The notes under the pieces were generated by a model that saw nothing but the letters and a program-made list of their open reading frames with translations, ran no database searches and was not told where the DNA came from. This document shows positions 16,652 through 25,950 of a stretch of DNA of 64,000 nt, one piece after another. How positions within the stretch are numbered: the stretch's first letter is position 1; each line of letters opens with the position of its first letter. Source of the DNA: Pelagivirga sediminicola (GTDB lineage Bacteria > Pseudomonadota > Alphaproteobacteria > Rhodobacterales > Rhodobacteraceae); the NCBI RefSeq assembly GCF_003072125.1, contig NZ_QCYH01000002.1:186001-250000 (forward strand), written 5' to 3'. The position numbers and the translations under genes are program-made.

Positions 16652-17457
16652 GCGGGCTGGCGCGATATATCGAGGGCGCGGGCGCGTTCCTTCTGGCGAT
16701 CATCTGGATCTCGCCGCTGGTCTTTGCCTTCTGGGCGGCCTTTCATACCACATCGGACGCGGTGAACTTCAACCTTGCCGCGCCCTGGACGATGGACAAT
16801 TTCCGCACCGCGTGGGCCGGGGCGCCGTGGCTCAGGTATTTTCTCAACACTTTTCTGCTGGTCACCATCGTCCTCATCGGCCAGTTCATCCTGACGACGC
16901 TCGCGGGCTTCGCCTTTGCCAAGCTGGACTTTCCGGGCAAGAATATCGTCTTCATCCTCGTGCTGATGCAGCTCTTCATCCTGCCCGAAGTGCTGATCGT
17001 GGAAAATTATGCGATGATCTCGCGCCTGGGCCTGTTCGACACCATTCTCGGCGTCGGCATGCCCTACATGGCCAGTGCTTTTGGCATCTTCCTGATGCGG
17101 CAGGCGTTCAAATCCGTCCCGATCGAGCTGCACGAGGCCGCGCGGATCGAGGGCTGCGGTCTTTTGGGCATCATCTGGCGGGTCTATGTGCCGCTGGCCA
17201 AACCGACCTACCTGGCCTACGCGCTGATCTCTGTCTCGACCCATTGGAACAACTTCCTCTGGCCGCTGATCGTGACGAATTCGCCCGATACAAGGCCCCT
17301 GACGGTGGGCCTGTCGATCTTTGGCGCCCCCGAGAATGGCGTCGATATCAGCGTCATCTCAGCGGCCACGATGATGACCGTCGCGCCGCTCTTGCTGGCG
17401 TTCCTGCTCTTCCAGCGGCAATTCGTGCAGGCCTTTTTGCGGGCGGGGATCAAGTGA
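16648..17457 (+). CDS. ugpE: ABC permease, UgpE type
   Basis: A 269-residue permease with an N-terminal span (AGAFLLAIIWISPLVFAFWA), six helices in all, and an EAA loop near residue 161 (HEAARIEGCGLLGIIWRVYV). The start overlaps ugpA by ATGA, and the stop overlaps the next gene by GTGA, so the three are translationally coupled. It completes the glycerol-3-phosphate-type importer. Confidence 0.9.
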   Translation: MSGLARYIEGAGAFLLAIIWISPLVFAFWAAFHTTSDAVNFNLAAPWTMDNFRTAWAGAPWLRYFLNTFLLVTIVLIGQFILTTLAGFAFAKLDFPGKNIVFILVLMQLFILPEVLIVENYAMISRLGLFDTILGVGMPYMASAFGIFLMRQAFKSVPIELHEAARIEGCGLLGIIWRVYVPLAKPTYLAYALISVSTHWNNFLWPLIVTNSPDTRPLTVGLSIFGAPENGVDISVISAATMMTVAPLLLAFLLFQRQFVQAFLRAGIK

Positions 17458-18251
17458 CGAGCGTGTTGCAAATCTCGGATCTTCACATCGCGCGCGAGGG
17501 TCAACTGGTCTCGGACCGGCTGGACACGGCGGCATCGCTGGAGCGTCTGGTGACGCGCATCGCCGAAATCCTTCCAGCCATCGAACCGCTCGATGCGATC
17601 CTGATCAGTGGTGATCTCAGCGACGACGGCAGCGCCGAGAGCTACCGCCTTTTGCGGCAGAGCCTCGCGCGGCTGGACGTGCCGCTCTTTGCCATACCCG
17701 GCAATCACGATCTGCGCGAGCCGATGCGCGCGGCCTTCGCGGCGGAGGGCTATCTGCCCTCCTTGGGCGGCTTGCACTGGGCGCGGCAGCTGGGCGACAT
17801 CGAGCTTATCGGCCTCGATACGCTGGTGGAAGGGCAGGGCGGCGGTGCCCTCGACGCCGCCGCCCTCGATTTTCTGGAGCATGCGCTCGAAGCCTCGGGC
17901 GAACGGCCCGTTCTTTTGGCGCTTCACCACCCGCCCTTCGCCAGCGGCATCGCGTTCATGGACCGCATCGGCCTTTCCGGGATCGACGGGCTGGAGAAGA
18001 TCCTTGCACGCAGCCCGTCAGAGATCCGCATCATCTGCGGCCATATCCACAGCACCATGGTTGCCACGGTCGCGGGGCGGGTTGCGCTATCGGCGCCCTC
18101 GCCCTGCAGCAGTTTCGCGTTTGACAGGCGCCCCGACGCGCCGGTGGGCTATCATATAAGCGAGGACGGGATGCTGCTTCATACCTGGCATGGCGCGTTC
18201 CGATCGGTGCGGATCCCGATATGCGCAGGGGCGGGGCCTTATCCGTTCTGA
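17454..18251 (+). CDS. GpdQ-like glycerophosphodiesterase (metallophosphatase)
   Basis: A 265-residue calcineurin-like metallophosphodiesterase with all metal motifs: Asp9-x-His11, Gly53-Asp54, Asn84-His85-Asp86, His158/His159 and Gly196-His197-x-His199. These match class III cyclic-nucleotide phosphodiesterases and GpdQ, which hydrolyse glycerophosphodiesters to glycerol-3-phosphate. It begins at GTG 17454 overlapping the ugpE stop, so it belongs to the uptake operon and takes the place that UgpQ has in enterics. No signal peptide is visible, so it is cytoplasmic and acts after import. Confidence 0.88.
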   Translation: MTSVLQISDLHIAREGQLVSDRLDTAASLERLVTRIAEILPAIEPLDAILISGDLSDDGSAESYRLLRQSLARLDVPLFAIPGNHDLREPMRAAFAAEGYLPSLGGLHWARQLGDIELIGLDTLVEGQGGGALDAAALDFLEHALEASGERPVLLALHHPPFASGIAFMDRIGLSGIDGLEKILARSPSEIRIICGHIHSTMVATVAGRVALSAPSPCSSFAFDRRPDAPVGYHISEDGMLLHTWHGAFRSVRIPICAGAGPYPF

Positions 18252-18328
18252 TGCCGCCCCGCTGCTTTCTGCACAGATTTCCTGAACGGCTGTAGACGTT
18301 GCCGCACAAGCCTGTTGGTACCGGCGGA

Positions 18329-19138
18329 TCAGGTCCCGCGCTGCCGGAGCGCCGTCACCGCTGCGCGGCCGATCACGACCGTCGCCACGATCACGATCAG
18401 CACCACCGAAATGGCGGCGATGGCCGGGTCGATATTGTCGCGCAGGCCCTGCCACATGAGGCGGGGCAGGGTGACGGCCTCGACCGAGGTGATGAAGATC
18501 GTGACCGCGATCTCTTCCCATGACAGCACGAAGGTCAGGAAGAACGCGGCGATCACGCCGAACTTGATGTTCGGCAGGATCACCTTGAACACCCGCGTTC
18601 CCAGCGAGGCGCCCATCGCGCGGGCGGCAAGGTCCATCCGCCGGTCCACCTGCGCCAGCGACACGCTGACCAGCACGACGGCGAAGGGCACGATCATCAC
18701 CGAATGCGCCAGCGCCACGCCCAGCATCGTGTCATAGGCCACGACGCCGTTCAGTTTGGTCAGGGTGATCAGGAAGAAATAGAGCGTCAGCGCCGACACC
18801 ACCGGCGGCGCGACCATCGGCAGCAGCGCAATCCCCATCAGCAGCCCGGCAAAGCGGGGCCGGAACATCCAGATGCCCAGGCTGAAGAGCGTGCCCAAGG
18901 CGGTCGCGAACCCGGCGCTCAGCAGTCCGATGCGCAGCGACAGCCATATGCCTTCGGCCCATTCGCGATCCTCGAAGAGCGTGCGATAATGGCGCAGCGA
19001 CAGCTCGTCCGTGGGGATCGACAGGAACCGCTTGGGCGTGAACGATACCGGCACCACGGCGAGGAGCGGCATCAGCATGAAAATGCCCACCAGAACAGCG
19101 AGAAGCGTGGCAATCAGACCGGGGCGCAGGCGGATCAT
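18329..19138 (-). CDS. ABC permease, PotC type
   Basis: A 269-residue permease with about six spans, starting MIRLRPGLIATLLAVLVGIF. The EAA-type loop ARAMGASLGTRVFKVILPNI is in the second half. The ATG at 19138 overlaps the TGA of the upstream permease (ATGA). It belongs to the spermidine/putrescine transporter family, where PotB and PotC form the channel. Order on this strand: ATPase, binding protein, PotB-type, PotC-type. Confidence 0.88.
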   Translation of the reverse strand: MIRLRPGLIATLLAVLVGIFMLMPLLAVVPVSFTPKRFLSIPTDELSLRHYRTLFEDREWAEGIWLSLRIGLLSAGFATALGTLFSLGIWMFRPRFAGLLMGIALLPMVAPPVVSALTLYFFLITLTKLNGVVAYDTMLGVALAHSVMIVPFAVVLVSVSLAQVDRRMDLAARAMGASLGTRVFKVILPNIKFGVIAAFFLTFVLSWEEIAVTIFITSVEAVTLPRLMWQGLRDNIDPAIAAISVVLIVIVATVVIGRAAVTALRQRGT

Positions 19139-19956
19139 CGGGCACCTTTGGGGCTGAGCTGTTTGAGTAAGAGCGTCAGCAGCGCCGAGATGGCGACCAT
19201 CAGGATCACGCTGATCGCGGCGGCAAGGCCCCAGTCCGGGCTCTGGAAGATGCGCAGATAGATCAGCTCGGCCACCATGACGCTGCGGCCGCCGCCGAGG
19301 ATGGCGGGCGTGATGAAGAACCCGATGGCGAAGACGAACACCAGCAGCGCGGCGCCCATCAGACCCGCGGCCGTCATCGGGACAAACACCTGCCAAAAGC
19401 TGCGCGTGCGGCTGGCGCCCATGCCGCGCGCGGCCATCAGCACCCGCTCGTCCACGTTGCGCATGGCCGAGGCCAGCGGAAAGACCGCGAAAGGGATCAT
19501 GAAATGCACCATGCCCACGATCACGCCGAATTCGTTGCGCACCAGGCGCAGCGGGTCGTCGATCAGCCCGGACGCCTCCAGCCAACCGTTGATCAGCCCG
19601 CGATTGGACAAAAGCGCCAGCCACCCAAAGGCGCGGGTCAGGACCGAAATCCAGAACGGGATGAGGATGCAAAGCTCGGTCAGCATGCGCACCAGCGGCG
19701 TGCCGCGCACCCACAGAAGCGACAGGATATACCCCATCACCACCGAAACCACGGTGACGATGACGCAGATGCGCAAGGTCCGCCAGAAGACCGACAGGAT
19801 CAGCGGATCGGTGACGGCGGCCGCGTAATTCTGCACCCCCGGCTCGGGCAGGGTCACGCTCCAGCCCACGACGCCGGCGAAGGGCAGCACGTAGGCCAGC
19901 GCCAGGAATGCCAGAAGCGGCGCCAGCAGGATGAGGGGGCGGGTGATCCGGGTCAT
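19135..19956 (-). CDS. ABC permease, PotB type
   Basis: A 273-residue permease beginning MTRITRPLILLAPLLAFLAL with six hydrophobic spans and the loop MAARGMGASRTRSFWQVFVP contacting the ATPase. It lies 58 bp after the binding-protein gene and is coupled by overlap to the PotC-type gene. Family knowledge suggests polyamine or other amino/guanidino cations. The adjacent amidohydrolase and deiminase-fold genes point to an organic nitrogen ligand. Confidence 0.88.
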   Translation of the reverse strand: MTRITRPLILLAPLLAFLALAYVLPFAGVVGWSVTLPEPGVQNYAAAVTDPLILSVFWRTLRICVIVTVVSVVMGYILSLLWVRGTPLVRMLTELCILIPFWISVLTRAFGWLALLSNRGLINGWLEASGLIDDPLRLVRNEFGVIVGMVHFMIPFAVFPLASAMRNVDERVLMAARGMGASRTRSFWQVFVPMTAAGLMGAALLVFVFAIGFFITPAILGGGRSVMVAELIYLRIFQSPDWGLAAAISVILMVAISALLTLLLKQLSPKGAR

Positions 19957-20014
19957 GCTGTCTCCTCGGGCGGGGCCGCCCCGGCCTGTGCGGGGCAGGG
20001 GCGGCCGAAGGTCA

Positions 20015-21136
20015 TCAGGCCGACACGATGGCGAGGTATTCGTCCAGCGCGGGGCCGTAGTTTTCCTCGTACCATGCCACGTCCAGCGGCACCTGCAGCG
20101 CGAAATTGTCTGGCGCCACGGGGTTGTAGCGGCGCTGATCCTCTGGGATCAGCTCGTCTGCGGCGGGGTTCGCGGGCCCTTGGCTCAGCATGTCGAACAT
20201 GACCAGCTGCTTTTCGGGATCCTGCGCGGAGGCGATGAACTTCATCGCGGCCTCGGCGCCGCCCGGGTTGCCCTTGATGACCGCCATTGCACCGGGCGAG
20301 ATGATGCCGTCCTGCCAGGTGAAGCTGACATCGCCGTCGGTGTCCTGCTCCAGCAGCCGCGCGCGCGTGGACCAGATCAGGGCCATCGACGCCTCGCCGT
20401 TCAGCATCAGGGTCTGGCTTTCGGCGCCGTTGCCCCAGAAGCTGATGACGTGCTGTTTGAAATCCTTCAGCTTGTTATGCGCGCGCACCAGGTCCAGCGG
20501 GTAGAGATCCGCCTGCGCCACGCCGTCGCCCATCAAGAGCGCCTCCCACATGCCGGCGCCCCATTTGTACATCGAGCGCTTGCCGGGGAATTTCTCGATA
20601 TCGAAGAAATCCGCCATGGTGGTCGGAGGGTTGTCGCCGAATTTCGCGGCGTCATAGGCGATGATGTAGCTGAAGAAATAGGTCGAGGCCGAATATTCCC
20701 AGCCAAAGCCCTCGCGCATCTTGGACTTGTCGACGACATCATAGTCGATCGGCTCGATCATGCCCTTCTTGCCCAGCGTTTCGGCGGAAAAGGCGTCGGC
20801 GTCGACGATGTCCCAGGATGGGCTGCCGCTTTCATACTGGGCCTGGATCGCGCCCTCGGTCGGGCCGGAGCCGTCCTGGCGCACGCGGATCCCGGTTTCC
20901 TCCTCGAAGGGCTTGCCGTAGGCGTCGTCATAGGCATCGACCGCGTCGCCGCCCCAGCTGACGAACACCAGTTGCCCGTCCTCGGCCAGCACGGGCGCGC
21001 CGCGCGTGGCAACCGCCGTCGCGCCCAGCAATGCCATGCCCAGCTGCGTGAACTTGCGGCGGCTGATCTTGCCCTGCCGGGCCTTATCGGCCAGCAGCTC
21101 CAGCTGATCGTCGGTGAATCTGTCGTTCTGTTTCAT
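20015..21136 (-). CDS. PotD/PotF-type binding protein with Tat signal
   Basis: A 373-residue binding protein. The N-terminus has a long polar leader and a twin-arginine motif (SRRKFTQLG, Arg26-Arg27) before the hydrophobic segment, so it is exported by Tat rather than Sec. The mature part starts LVFVSWGGDAVDAYDDAY, typical of the polyamine-binding family, and ends WYEENYGPALDEYLA. Acidic pocket residues expected for polyamines cannot be assigned safely, so other ligands are possible. Confidence 0.87.
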   Translation of the reverse strand: MKQNDRFTDDQLELLADKARQGKISRRKFTQLGMALLGATAVATRGAPVLAEDGQLVFVSWGGDAVDAYDDAYGKPFEEETGIRVRQDGSGPTEGAIQAQYESGSPSWDIVDADAFSAETLGKKGMIEPIDYDVVDKSKMREGFGWEYSASTYFFSYIIAYDAAKFGDNPPTTMADFFDIEKFPGKRSMYKWGAGMWEALLMGDGVAQADLYPLDLVRAHNKLKDFKQHVISFWGNGAESQTLMLNGEASMALIWSTRARLLEQDTDGDVSFTWQDGIISPGAMAVIKGNPGGAEAAMKFIASAQDPEKQLVMFDMLSQGPANPAADELIPEDQRRYNPVAPDNFALQVPLDVAWYEENYGPALDEYLAIVSA

Positions 21137-21163
21137 TTTTTATCTCCCTTGTTGGTCGTCGCG

Positions 21164-22231
21164 TTACAGAAGAAATCCCTTCTGCTCGGGCCAGCTGGCC
21201 CAGATGTCGCTGCCGGGGGCGAGGCCGGGCGGCAAATCGTCGGTCGGGTGGTTCAGCGTGATCTGCGTGTCCTCAGGGCCGGTCAGGTCGATGCGCGTGG
21301 CCGCGCCCAGATAGGTCAGATCGCGGACCGTGGCCGGGATGGCATTGCCGCTGTCCGGCGCGGTCCGGCCGAGGCGCATGTATTCGGGCCGCACCGCCAG
21401 CGTGTGCCCGTCCTCGTGGCCCGGCGCGCGCAAGGTGTGCCCGCCGAATTGCCCGCGCAGCATGTCGCCGTCGCGGGCGGTATCCGAGAGAGGCAGCAGA
21501 TTGATATCGCCCAAAAATTCGGCAACGAACCGGTTTTCCGGCCGCTCATAGATCTCGCGCGGCGGGGCGATCTGTTGCAGCTTGCCTTGCTCGAAAATGG
21601 CGACGCGGCTGGACAGGGCCAGCGCCTCGGACTGATCGTGCGTGACAAAGACGAAGGTGGTGCCCGTCTCGCGGTGGAGGCGGCGGACCTCGTCCTGCAT
21701 CTGGCCGCGCAGGTTCTTGTCCAGCGCCGAGAACGGCTCGTCCAGCAAGAGGACGGGCGGCTCGCAGGCCAGCGCGCGGGCCAGCGCGACGCGCTGCTGC
21801 TGCCCGCCCGACAGCGCATCGGGGCGCTTGCGTGCGTGCCCGCCAAGGCCGACCATCTCGACGATTTCGGACACGCGCGCCTTGATTTCGGCCGCGCCGC
21901 GCTTCTGCACCTTGAGCGGAAAGGCGATGTTCTGCTCGACCGTCATGTGCGGGAACAGCGCATAGCCCTGAAACACCATGCCGAAGCCACGCTTTTCGGC
22001 CGGCACGTCGGTCATGTCGCGCCCGTCCAGCGTCATGGTGCCGCGCGTCGCCTCCTCGAACCCGGCCAGCAGCATCAGGAACGTCGTCTTGCCCGACCCC
22101 GAGGGGCCGAGCAGCGTCAGGAACTCGCCACGGCCGATGGTCAGCGAGATATCGTCAAGGGCGGTGAAGTTGCCGAAATCCTTGCCGATGCCGCTTACAC
22201 CGATCTCGGCGGCGCGGGTTTGTGTGGTCAT
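21164..22231 (-). CDS. ABC transporter ATPase, PotA type
   Basis: A 355-residue ATPase: Walker A GPSGSGKTT near residue 42, LSGGQQQRVALARAL signature, VLLLDEP Walker B, VTHDQSEAL H-loop, and a C-terminal TOBE domain (AVRPEYMRLGR). ATG 22231 is preferred over upstream in-frame codons because GGGAGG lies 5 bp before it. First gene of the transporter operon, 88 bp from the end of the LysR gene that lies upstream on the same strand. Confidence 0.9.
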   Translation of the reverse strand: MTTQTRAAEIGVSGIGKDFGNFTALDDISLTIGRGEFLTLLGPSGSGKTTFLMLLAGFEEATRGTMTLDGRDMTDVPAEKRGFGMVFQGYALFPHMTVEQNIAFPLKVQKRGAAEIKARVSEIVEMVGLGGHARKRPDALSGGQQQRVALARALACEPPVLLLDEPFSALDKNLRGQMQDEVRRLHRETGTTFVFVTHDQSEALALSSRVAIFEQGKLQQIAPPREIYERPENRFVAEFLGDINLLPLSDTARDGDMLRGQFGGHTLRAPGHEDGHTLAVRPEYMRLGRTAPDSGNAIPATVRDLTYLGAATRIDLTGPEDTQITLNHPTDDLPPGLAPGSDIWASWPEQKGFLL

Positions 22232-22319
22232 GGCGTCCTCCCTTCGGAGTTCAAGCGTAGTGGTGCGCGGCAAGGCGGCGCAATCGAATTGTTTTCGCCT
22301 GTTCGGAAAACATCGTTTG

Positions 22320-23222
22320 TCATTGCGCCGCCGGTCGCTTGCGCTGGGGCAGGGCATCGACGATCCAGCAGCGAAAGGCGAGGGCGGGGGCAAGCTCGGC
22401 CTTTTGCGGCGGCGTGCAGAGGAAATAGGCATCGGGCGAGGTGATGCGCACATCGCCGACGCGGATGAGCTGCCCCGCCTCCATCGCCGCGTTGCCGATC
22501 AGGACGTCGCCCATGGAAATGCCCTGTCCGGCAATCGTGGCCGCATAGACAAGGTTCATGTCGGAAAAGACTGGCCCCTTGTCCGCCGCGCTCTGCGGCA
22601 GGCCCGCCGCGTGCAGCCAGTGGCGCCAGTCGGCCGTGTCGCCAAGATGCAGCAGATCGGCCCGCAGCACGTCGGCGGGCGCCTCGATCCCGCCGAGGCG
22701 GTTGGCCAGTACCGGAGAGATCAGCGGCGCGAACTCGACCTGTTGCAGCAGCTCGACCTCGACGCCCTGCATCGCGCCGCTGCCGAAGGCGATGAAGATG
22801 TCGGCGCCCGGGTTCGACACGTCATCAAGGCGCCGGGGCGTCACGATGCGCAGATCGACCTCCGGGCAGACGGCGCGAAACCCGCCGATGCGTGGCGCGA
22901 GCCAGAAGGCGGCGAAGCCCGGCGTGCAACTCACCGTGAGGCTGCCCGACAGGCCGTGGCCCGCATTGCGCGCCGCGGATCCGGCGATGGCCGACAGCGC
23001 GCCGCGCACGTCGCCCGCATAGGCCCGCCCGCGCGCCGTCAGCTCGATCCGCGTGCCGACACGGTTGAAAAGGGCAAAGCCGAGGTCGCGCTCCAGCAGG
23101 CGCAACTGGTGGCTGACGGCGCTGCGGGTCAAGTTCAACTCGTCCGCCGCGCCCCAAACCGTCCCGTGGCGGGCGAAACATTCCAGCGCGCGCAGCGCCT
23201 GGGTCGAGGGGATGCGGGACAT
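22320..23222 (-). CDS. LysR-family regulator (GcvA-like)
   Basis: A 300-residue LysR protein. The N-terminal helix-turn-helix ALRALECFARHGTVWGAADE, then LNLTRSAVSHQLRLLERDLG, is complete. The effector domain (LTVSCTPGFAAFWLAPRI) resembles the GcvA/AmpR branch. It is divergent from the M20 hydrolase gene and upstream of the ABC operon, so it can control both. A site related to the TTAGG-N5-CCTAA palindrome lies in its divergent promoter region at 23275. Confidence 0.92.
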   Translation of the reverse strand: MSRIPSTQALRALECFARHGTVWGAADELNLTRSAVSHQLRLLERDLGFALFNRVGTRIELTARGRAYAGDVRGALSAIAGSAARNAGHGLSGSLTVSCTPGFAAFWLAPRIGGFRAVCPEVDLRIVTPRRLDDVSNPGADIFIAFGSGAMQGVEVELLQQVEFAPLISPVLANRLGGIEAPADVLRADLLHLGDTADWRHWLHAAGLPQSAADKGPVFSDMNLVYAATIAGQGISMGDVLIGNAAMEAGQLIRVGDVRITSPDAYFLCTPPQKAELAPALAFRCWIVDALPQRKRPAAQ

Positions 23223-23274
23223 CGGCGGGCTCCTTCCGGCCCATCTTATCCGCCGGTCACCGCCCGTCCACCAT

Positions 23275-23289
23275 TTTAGGTGAGCGAAA
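23275..23289. promoter_or_regulatory. Possible third copy of the island operator
   Basis: The 15 bases TTTAGGTGAGCGAAA match the complement of the site at 26180 (TTAGGGTGAGCCTAA) at 11 of 15 positions, including the central GGTGAGC and the outer TT/AA. It lies between the divergent LysR and M20 genes, where a LysR site is expected. The symmetry is poorer than in the other two copies. Confidence 0.4.
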
Positions 23290-23377
23290 TTTGCCGATCG
23301 CGGGAAAAGGTTTCACTTTGATGCGCGCCCGGCCGGTGGCTAACTCTTTGCTCAGAAGGAAGCTCAGGAGGATGCCC

Positions 23378-24958
23378 GTGACATTGAGCGACGCCCAGAC
23401 CCACGCGCTGCAGACCGTCGATGCACGGATGCCCGAGCTGTCGGAGTGGTGCGCCACGATCTTCGGCTATGGCGAGACGGCCTGGCGCGAGTATCGCTCG
23501 GCCGAATGGTATGTGGCGCGGCTGCGCGCGGAAGGGTTCACTGTCGAGGAAGGGTCGGGCGGGATGCCCACCGCCTTCTGCGCCGAATGGTCGAATGGCG
23601 ACGGGCCGATCATCGGGATGTACGGCGAATATGACGCCATTCCGGGCAATTGTCAGGCCGCCGCGACGCATCGCGCGCCCCGCGAGGGGCTGGGCTATCA
23701 GGCCGGCGGGCATACCGATCCGCATTCGGGGCTGGGCATCGGCGCGCTGGGCGGGCTTCTGGCGACCAAGGCCGCGATGGAGGCCAAGGGCATCCGGGGC
23801 GGGCTGCGCTTCACCGGCGAGCCTGCCGAGAAAGTGCGCGGATCGAAGCCAATTCATGCGGCGGCGGGCTATTACGACGGGCTGGCAGCGATGCTGTCGT
23901 TCCATCCGTTCTACATGCTGCCGATGTGCAACACGGTGCGCTGGGACACCCACTGCGGCGCGGCCTATTCGATCATCTACCGCTTCATCTGCGACGCGCC
24001 CGAGACGTGGGGCGTGGGCGACGGCGCGCCGATCCCGCAATCGCATAGCGCCATCCGCGCGCCCGGCGCCTCCGAGGCGCTGGTGCAGATGTATGCGCTG
24101 TCGAAGGGTCTGCGCGAATCGATGCTGCCGCATCAGGGCGGTTGGTCCATCTCCGAGGCGATCCTGACGGCGGGGCAGGCCACGGCGGACAACCAGCCGG
24201 CCGGCCTCGCCGAACTGCAATACATGATGCGCACCCCGACCGTGGACATGGCCGAGCAGGTGACAGCGGCGCTGGATCGCAACGCCGCCGCCGTCGCCGC
24301 CATGACCGGCTGCCGGTGGGAGCGGCACTGGGTCTGCAAATCGCGCCCCGGCCTTGCCAATCACGCGATGGCGAATGTCGTCTGGGACGCGCTGCAAGCG
24401 GCCGGTGCGCCGCAATGGGGCGCGGACGCGGTGAAGGTGGCGCAGGAGATCCAGCGCAATCTGGGGCAGGAACCGATGGCCGAGCCCTTCATCGACGAGA
24501 TGAGCCGCCTGATCTCCCCGCAGGACGCCGAGGCGATCCTGCGCCGCGATCTGCCGCCCAGTCAGCAAAACAGCACCAGCGACGACTATACCGACATGAG
24601 CTGGCACGCCCCGCTGGCGCGGTTCTATATCGCGCGCCCGGCGCTGAAGTCGAACGGCGCGCCCTATCCCAGCTGGGTGATGAACGCGCTGGGCGGTATT
24701 CCCGCCACGATCGACCCGATGGTGCGCACCGCCGCGCGCGTCTGCGCCCTGTCGGCTCTTCGCCTGCTGGAGGACGAAGCCGCGCGCGAGGCCGCCATGG
24801 CCGAATTCAAGCACCGCACCGGCGGCGGTGTGGGCGGCGACAAGTGGCTGGCGCCACTTTGCGATTACAAGCCGCCCATCCATTTCCGCTGGCCGGAATA
24901 TGTTGAAACCCCGCGCGGGCGCGACTGGTGGATTCCCTCCGCCATGCCCGGCGCGTAA
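23378..24958 (+). CDS. M20-family amidohydrolase (AbgB-like)
   Basis: A protein of 526 residues related to the AbgB (p-aminobenzoyl-glutamate hydrolase) branch of M20 metallopeptidases. GMYGEYDAIPGNCQAA and GHTDPHSGLGIGALGG correspond to the metal-binding GEYDALPG and HxCGH blocks, and RFTGEPAEKVRGSKP follows. An AGGAGG directly abuts an ATG at 23372, leaving no spacer, while GTG 23378 lies 6 bp from it, so GTG is the better start. It is the first gene of an operon with the amidinotransferase-fold enzyme. It probably cleaves an amide bond to release an amine or guanidine for the next steps; the exact substrate is unknown. Confidence 0.85.
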   Translation: MTLSDAQTHALQTVDARMPELSEWCATIFGYGETAWREYRSAEWYVARLRAEGFTVEEGSGGMPTAFCAEWSNGDGPIIGMYGEYDAIPGNCQAAATHRAPREGLGYQAGGHTDPHSGLGIGALGGLLATKAAMEAKGIRGGLRFTGEPAEKVRGSKPIHAAAGYYDGLAAMLSFHPFYMLPMCNTVRWDTHCGAAYSIIYRFICDAPETWGVGDGAPIPQSHSAIRAPGASEALVQMYALSKGLRESMLPHQGGWSISEAILTAGQATADNQPAGLAELQYMMRTPTVDMAEQVTAALDRNAAAVAAMTGCRWERHWVCKSRPGLANHAMANVVWDALQAAGAPQWGADAVKVAQEIQRNLGQEPMAEPFIDEMSRLISPQDAEAILRRDLPPSQQNSTSDDYTDMSWHAPLARFYIARPALKSNGAPYPSWVMNALGGIPATIDPMVRTAARVCALSALRLLEDEAAREAAMAEFKHRTGGGVGGDKWLAPLCDYKPPIHFRWPEYVETPRGRDWWIPSAMPGA

Positions 24959-24971
24959 CAGGAGACTGCAC

Positions 24972-25889
24972 ATGCTCGACAAGACAATCAGCGAATTCAC
25001 CCTTCAGCGCCGCAAGCGCGGCGGCGGCACCCAGCCGATGCAGCATTGGCATCTGCCGAACGAGACTGACCCGCTCAGCAATGTCCTGCTGGGCTCGCCC
25101 GCGCATCTGAAGCATCTGTCGACCTCCAGCCTGTCGTCGAAGCACCTGCGCGAGAACCCCTGCAACATTCAGGTCGCGCAGAGCCAGCATGCCGAGATGG
25201 TCGCCGCCTACGAGCATTTCGGCGTCAAGGTGCAGATGCATGCGCCCCAGCCCGAACTGCCGATGCAGGTCTATGCGCGCGACAGCTCGGTCATGACGCC
25301 CTATGGCGCGATCATCACCGCGATGTCGCAATGGTGGCGCCGGGGCGAGAATTACGAGGCGATCCGCACCTACGAACGCCTTGGCATCCCGATCTACGAC
25401 ATGGTCACCGCCGGCACGTTCGAGGGCGGCGATTTCAACGTGATCGAGGAAGGTTGCGTCCTGATCGGCTGCGGCGGCGCGCGCACCAACGAGGCCGGGG
25501 CGCGGCAGGTGGCGGGCTGGTTCGAGGACGAGGGCTGGGAAGTGAAGCTGGCCTTCATCGACGAATATTATGTGCATATCGACCTGATGGTCGTGCCCAT
25601 CGCCGAAAAGCTGACGGCGGTCTGCCTCGACTGCACCGACCCGTGGATCGTGGACTGGCTGAAAGGCAAGGGGCATGAGATCATCGATGTGCCGTTCCGC
25701 GATACGATGAACCTTGGGTGCAACGTGATGAGCCTTGGCAATGGCAAGGTGATCGCGCCCAAGGCGTCGACGGTGCTGGTCGAGGCGCTGCGCGCGCGCG
25801 GCTTCGAGGTGGCGGCCATCGATACGGCCGAAATCTCGAAAACCGGCGGCGGTATTCACTGCATGGCGCAGGCGCTCAACCGCGGCTGA
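24972..25889 (+). CDS. Amidinotransferase/dimethylarginine-hydrolase fold enzyme
   Basis: A 305-residue guanidine-modifying enzyme. The catalytic set is present: Asp104 (ARDSSV), Glu151 and Asp154 (FEGGDF), His202 (YVHIDLMVV) and the nucleophile Cys297 in GGGIHCMAQAL. This is the arrangement of DDAH, arginine deiminase and amidinotransferases, which attack the guanidino carbon through a Cys. It follows the M20 gene by 13 bp with an AGGAGAC site. Together they suggest breakdown of an amidated or guanidino compound imported by the neighbouring transporter. Distinguishing a hydrolase from a transferase is not possible here. Confidence 0.85.
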   Translation: MLDKTISEFTLQRRKRGGGTQPMQHWHLPNETDPLSNVLLGSPAHLKHLSTSSLSSKHLRENPCNIQVAQSQHAEMVAAYEHFGVKVQMHAPQPELPMQVYARDSSVMTPYGAIITAMSQWWRRGENYEAIRTYERLGIPIYDMVTAGTFEGGDFNVIEEGCVLIGCGGARTNEAGARQVAGWFEDEGWEVKLAFIDEYYVHIDLMVVPIAEKLTAVCLDCTDPWIVDWLKGKGHEIIDVPFRDTMNLGCNVMSLGNGKVIAPKASTVLVEALRARGFEVAAIDTAEISKTGGGIHCMAQALNRG

Positions 25890-25907
25890 CGCGTCCCGGT
25901 GACGCAT

Positions 25908-25950
25908 GCCTGCCGCGGGGCAGCCAAGGCTTGGCGCGCCCGCGGCAGGC
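25908..25950 (+). terminator. Perfect 12-bp stem-loop downstream of the deiminase-fold gene
   Basis: GCCTGCCGCGGG (25908-25919) pairs perfectly with 25939-25950. The 19-base loop itself holds CCAAG-G-CTTGG, so a cruciform with a second hairpin can form. There is no T run, so it could be a factor-dependent terminator or a transcript stabiliser. The rest of the 414-bp gap to the monooxygenase gene holds the operator at 26180 and no recognisable gene. Confidence 0.55.

Noticed and set aside
19931..22444. Plus-strand open frame of 837 codons
   Set aside because: It is antisense to the PotD- and PotA-type genes and has the Arg/Gly/His-rich composition of a shadow frame.
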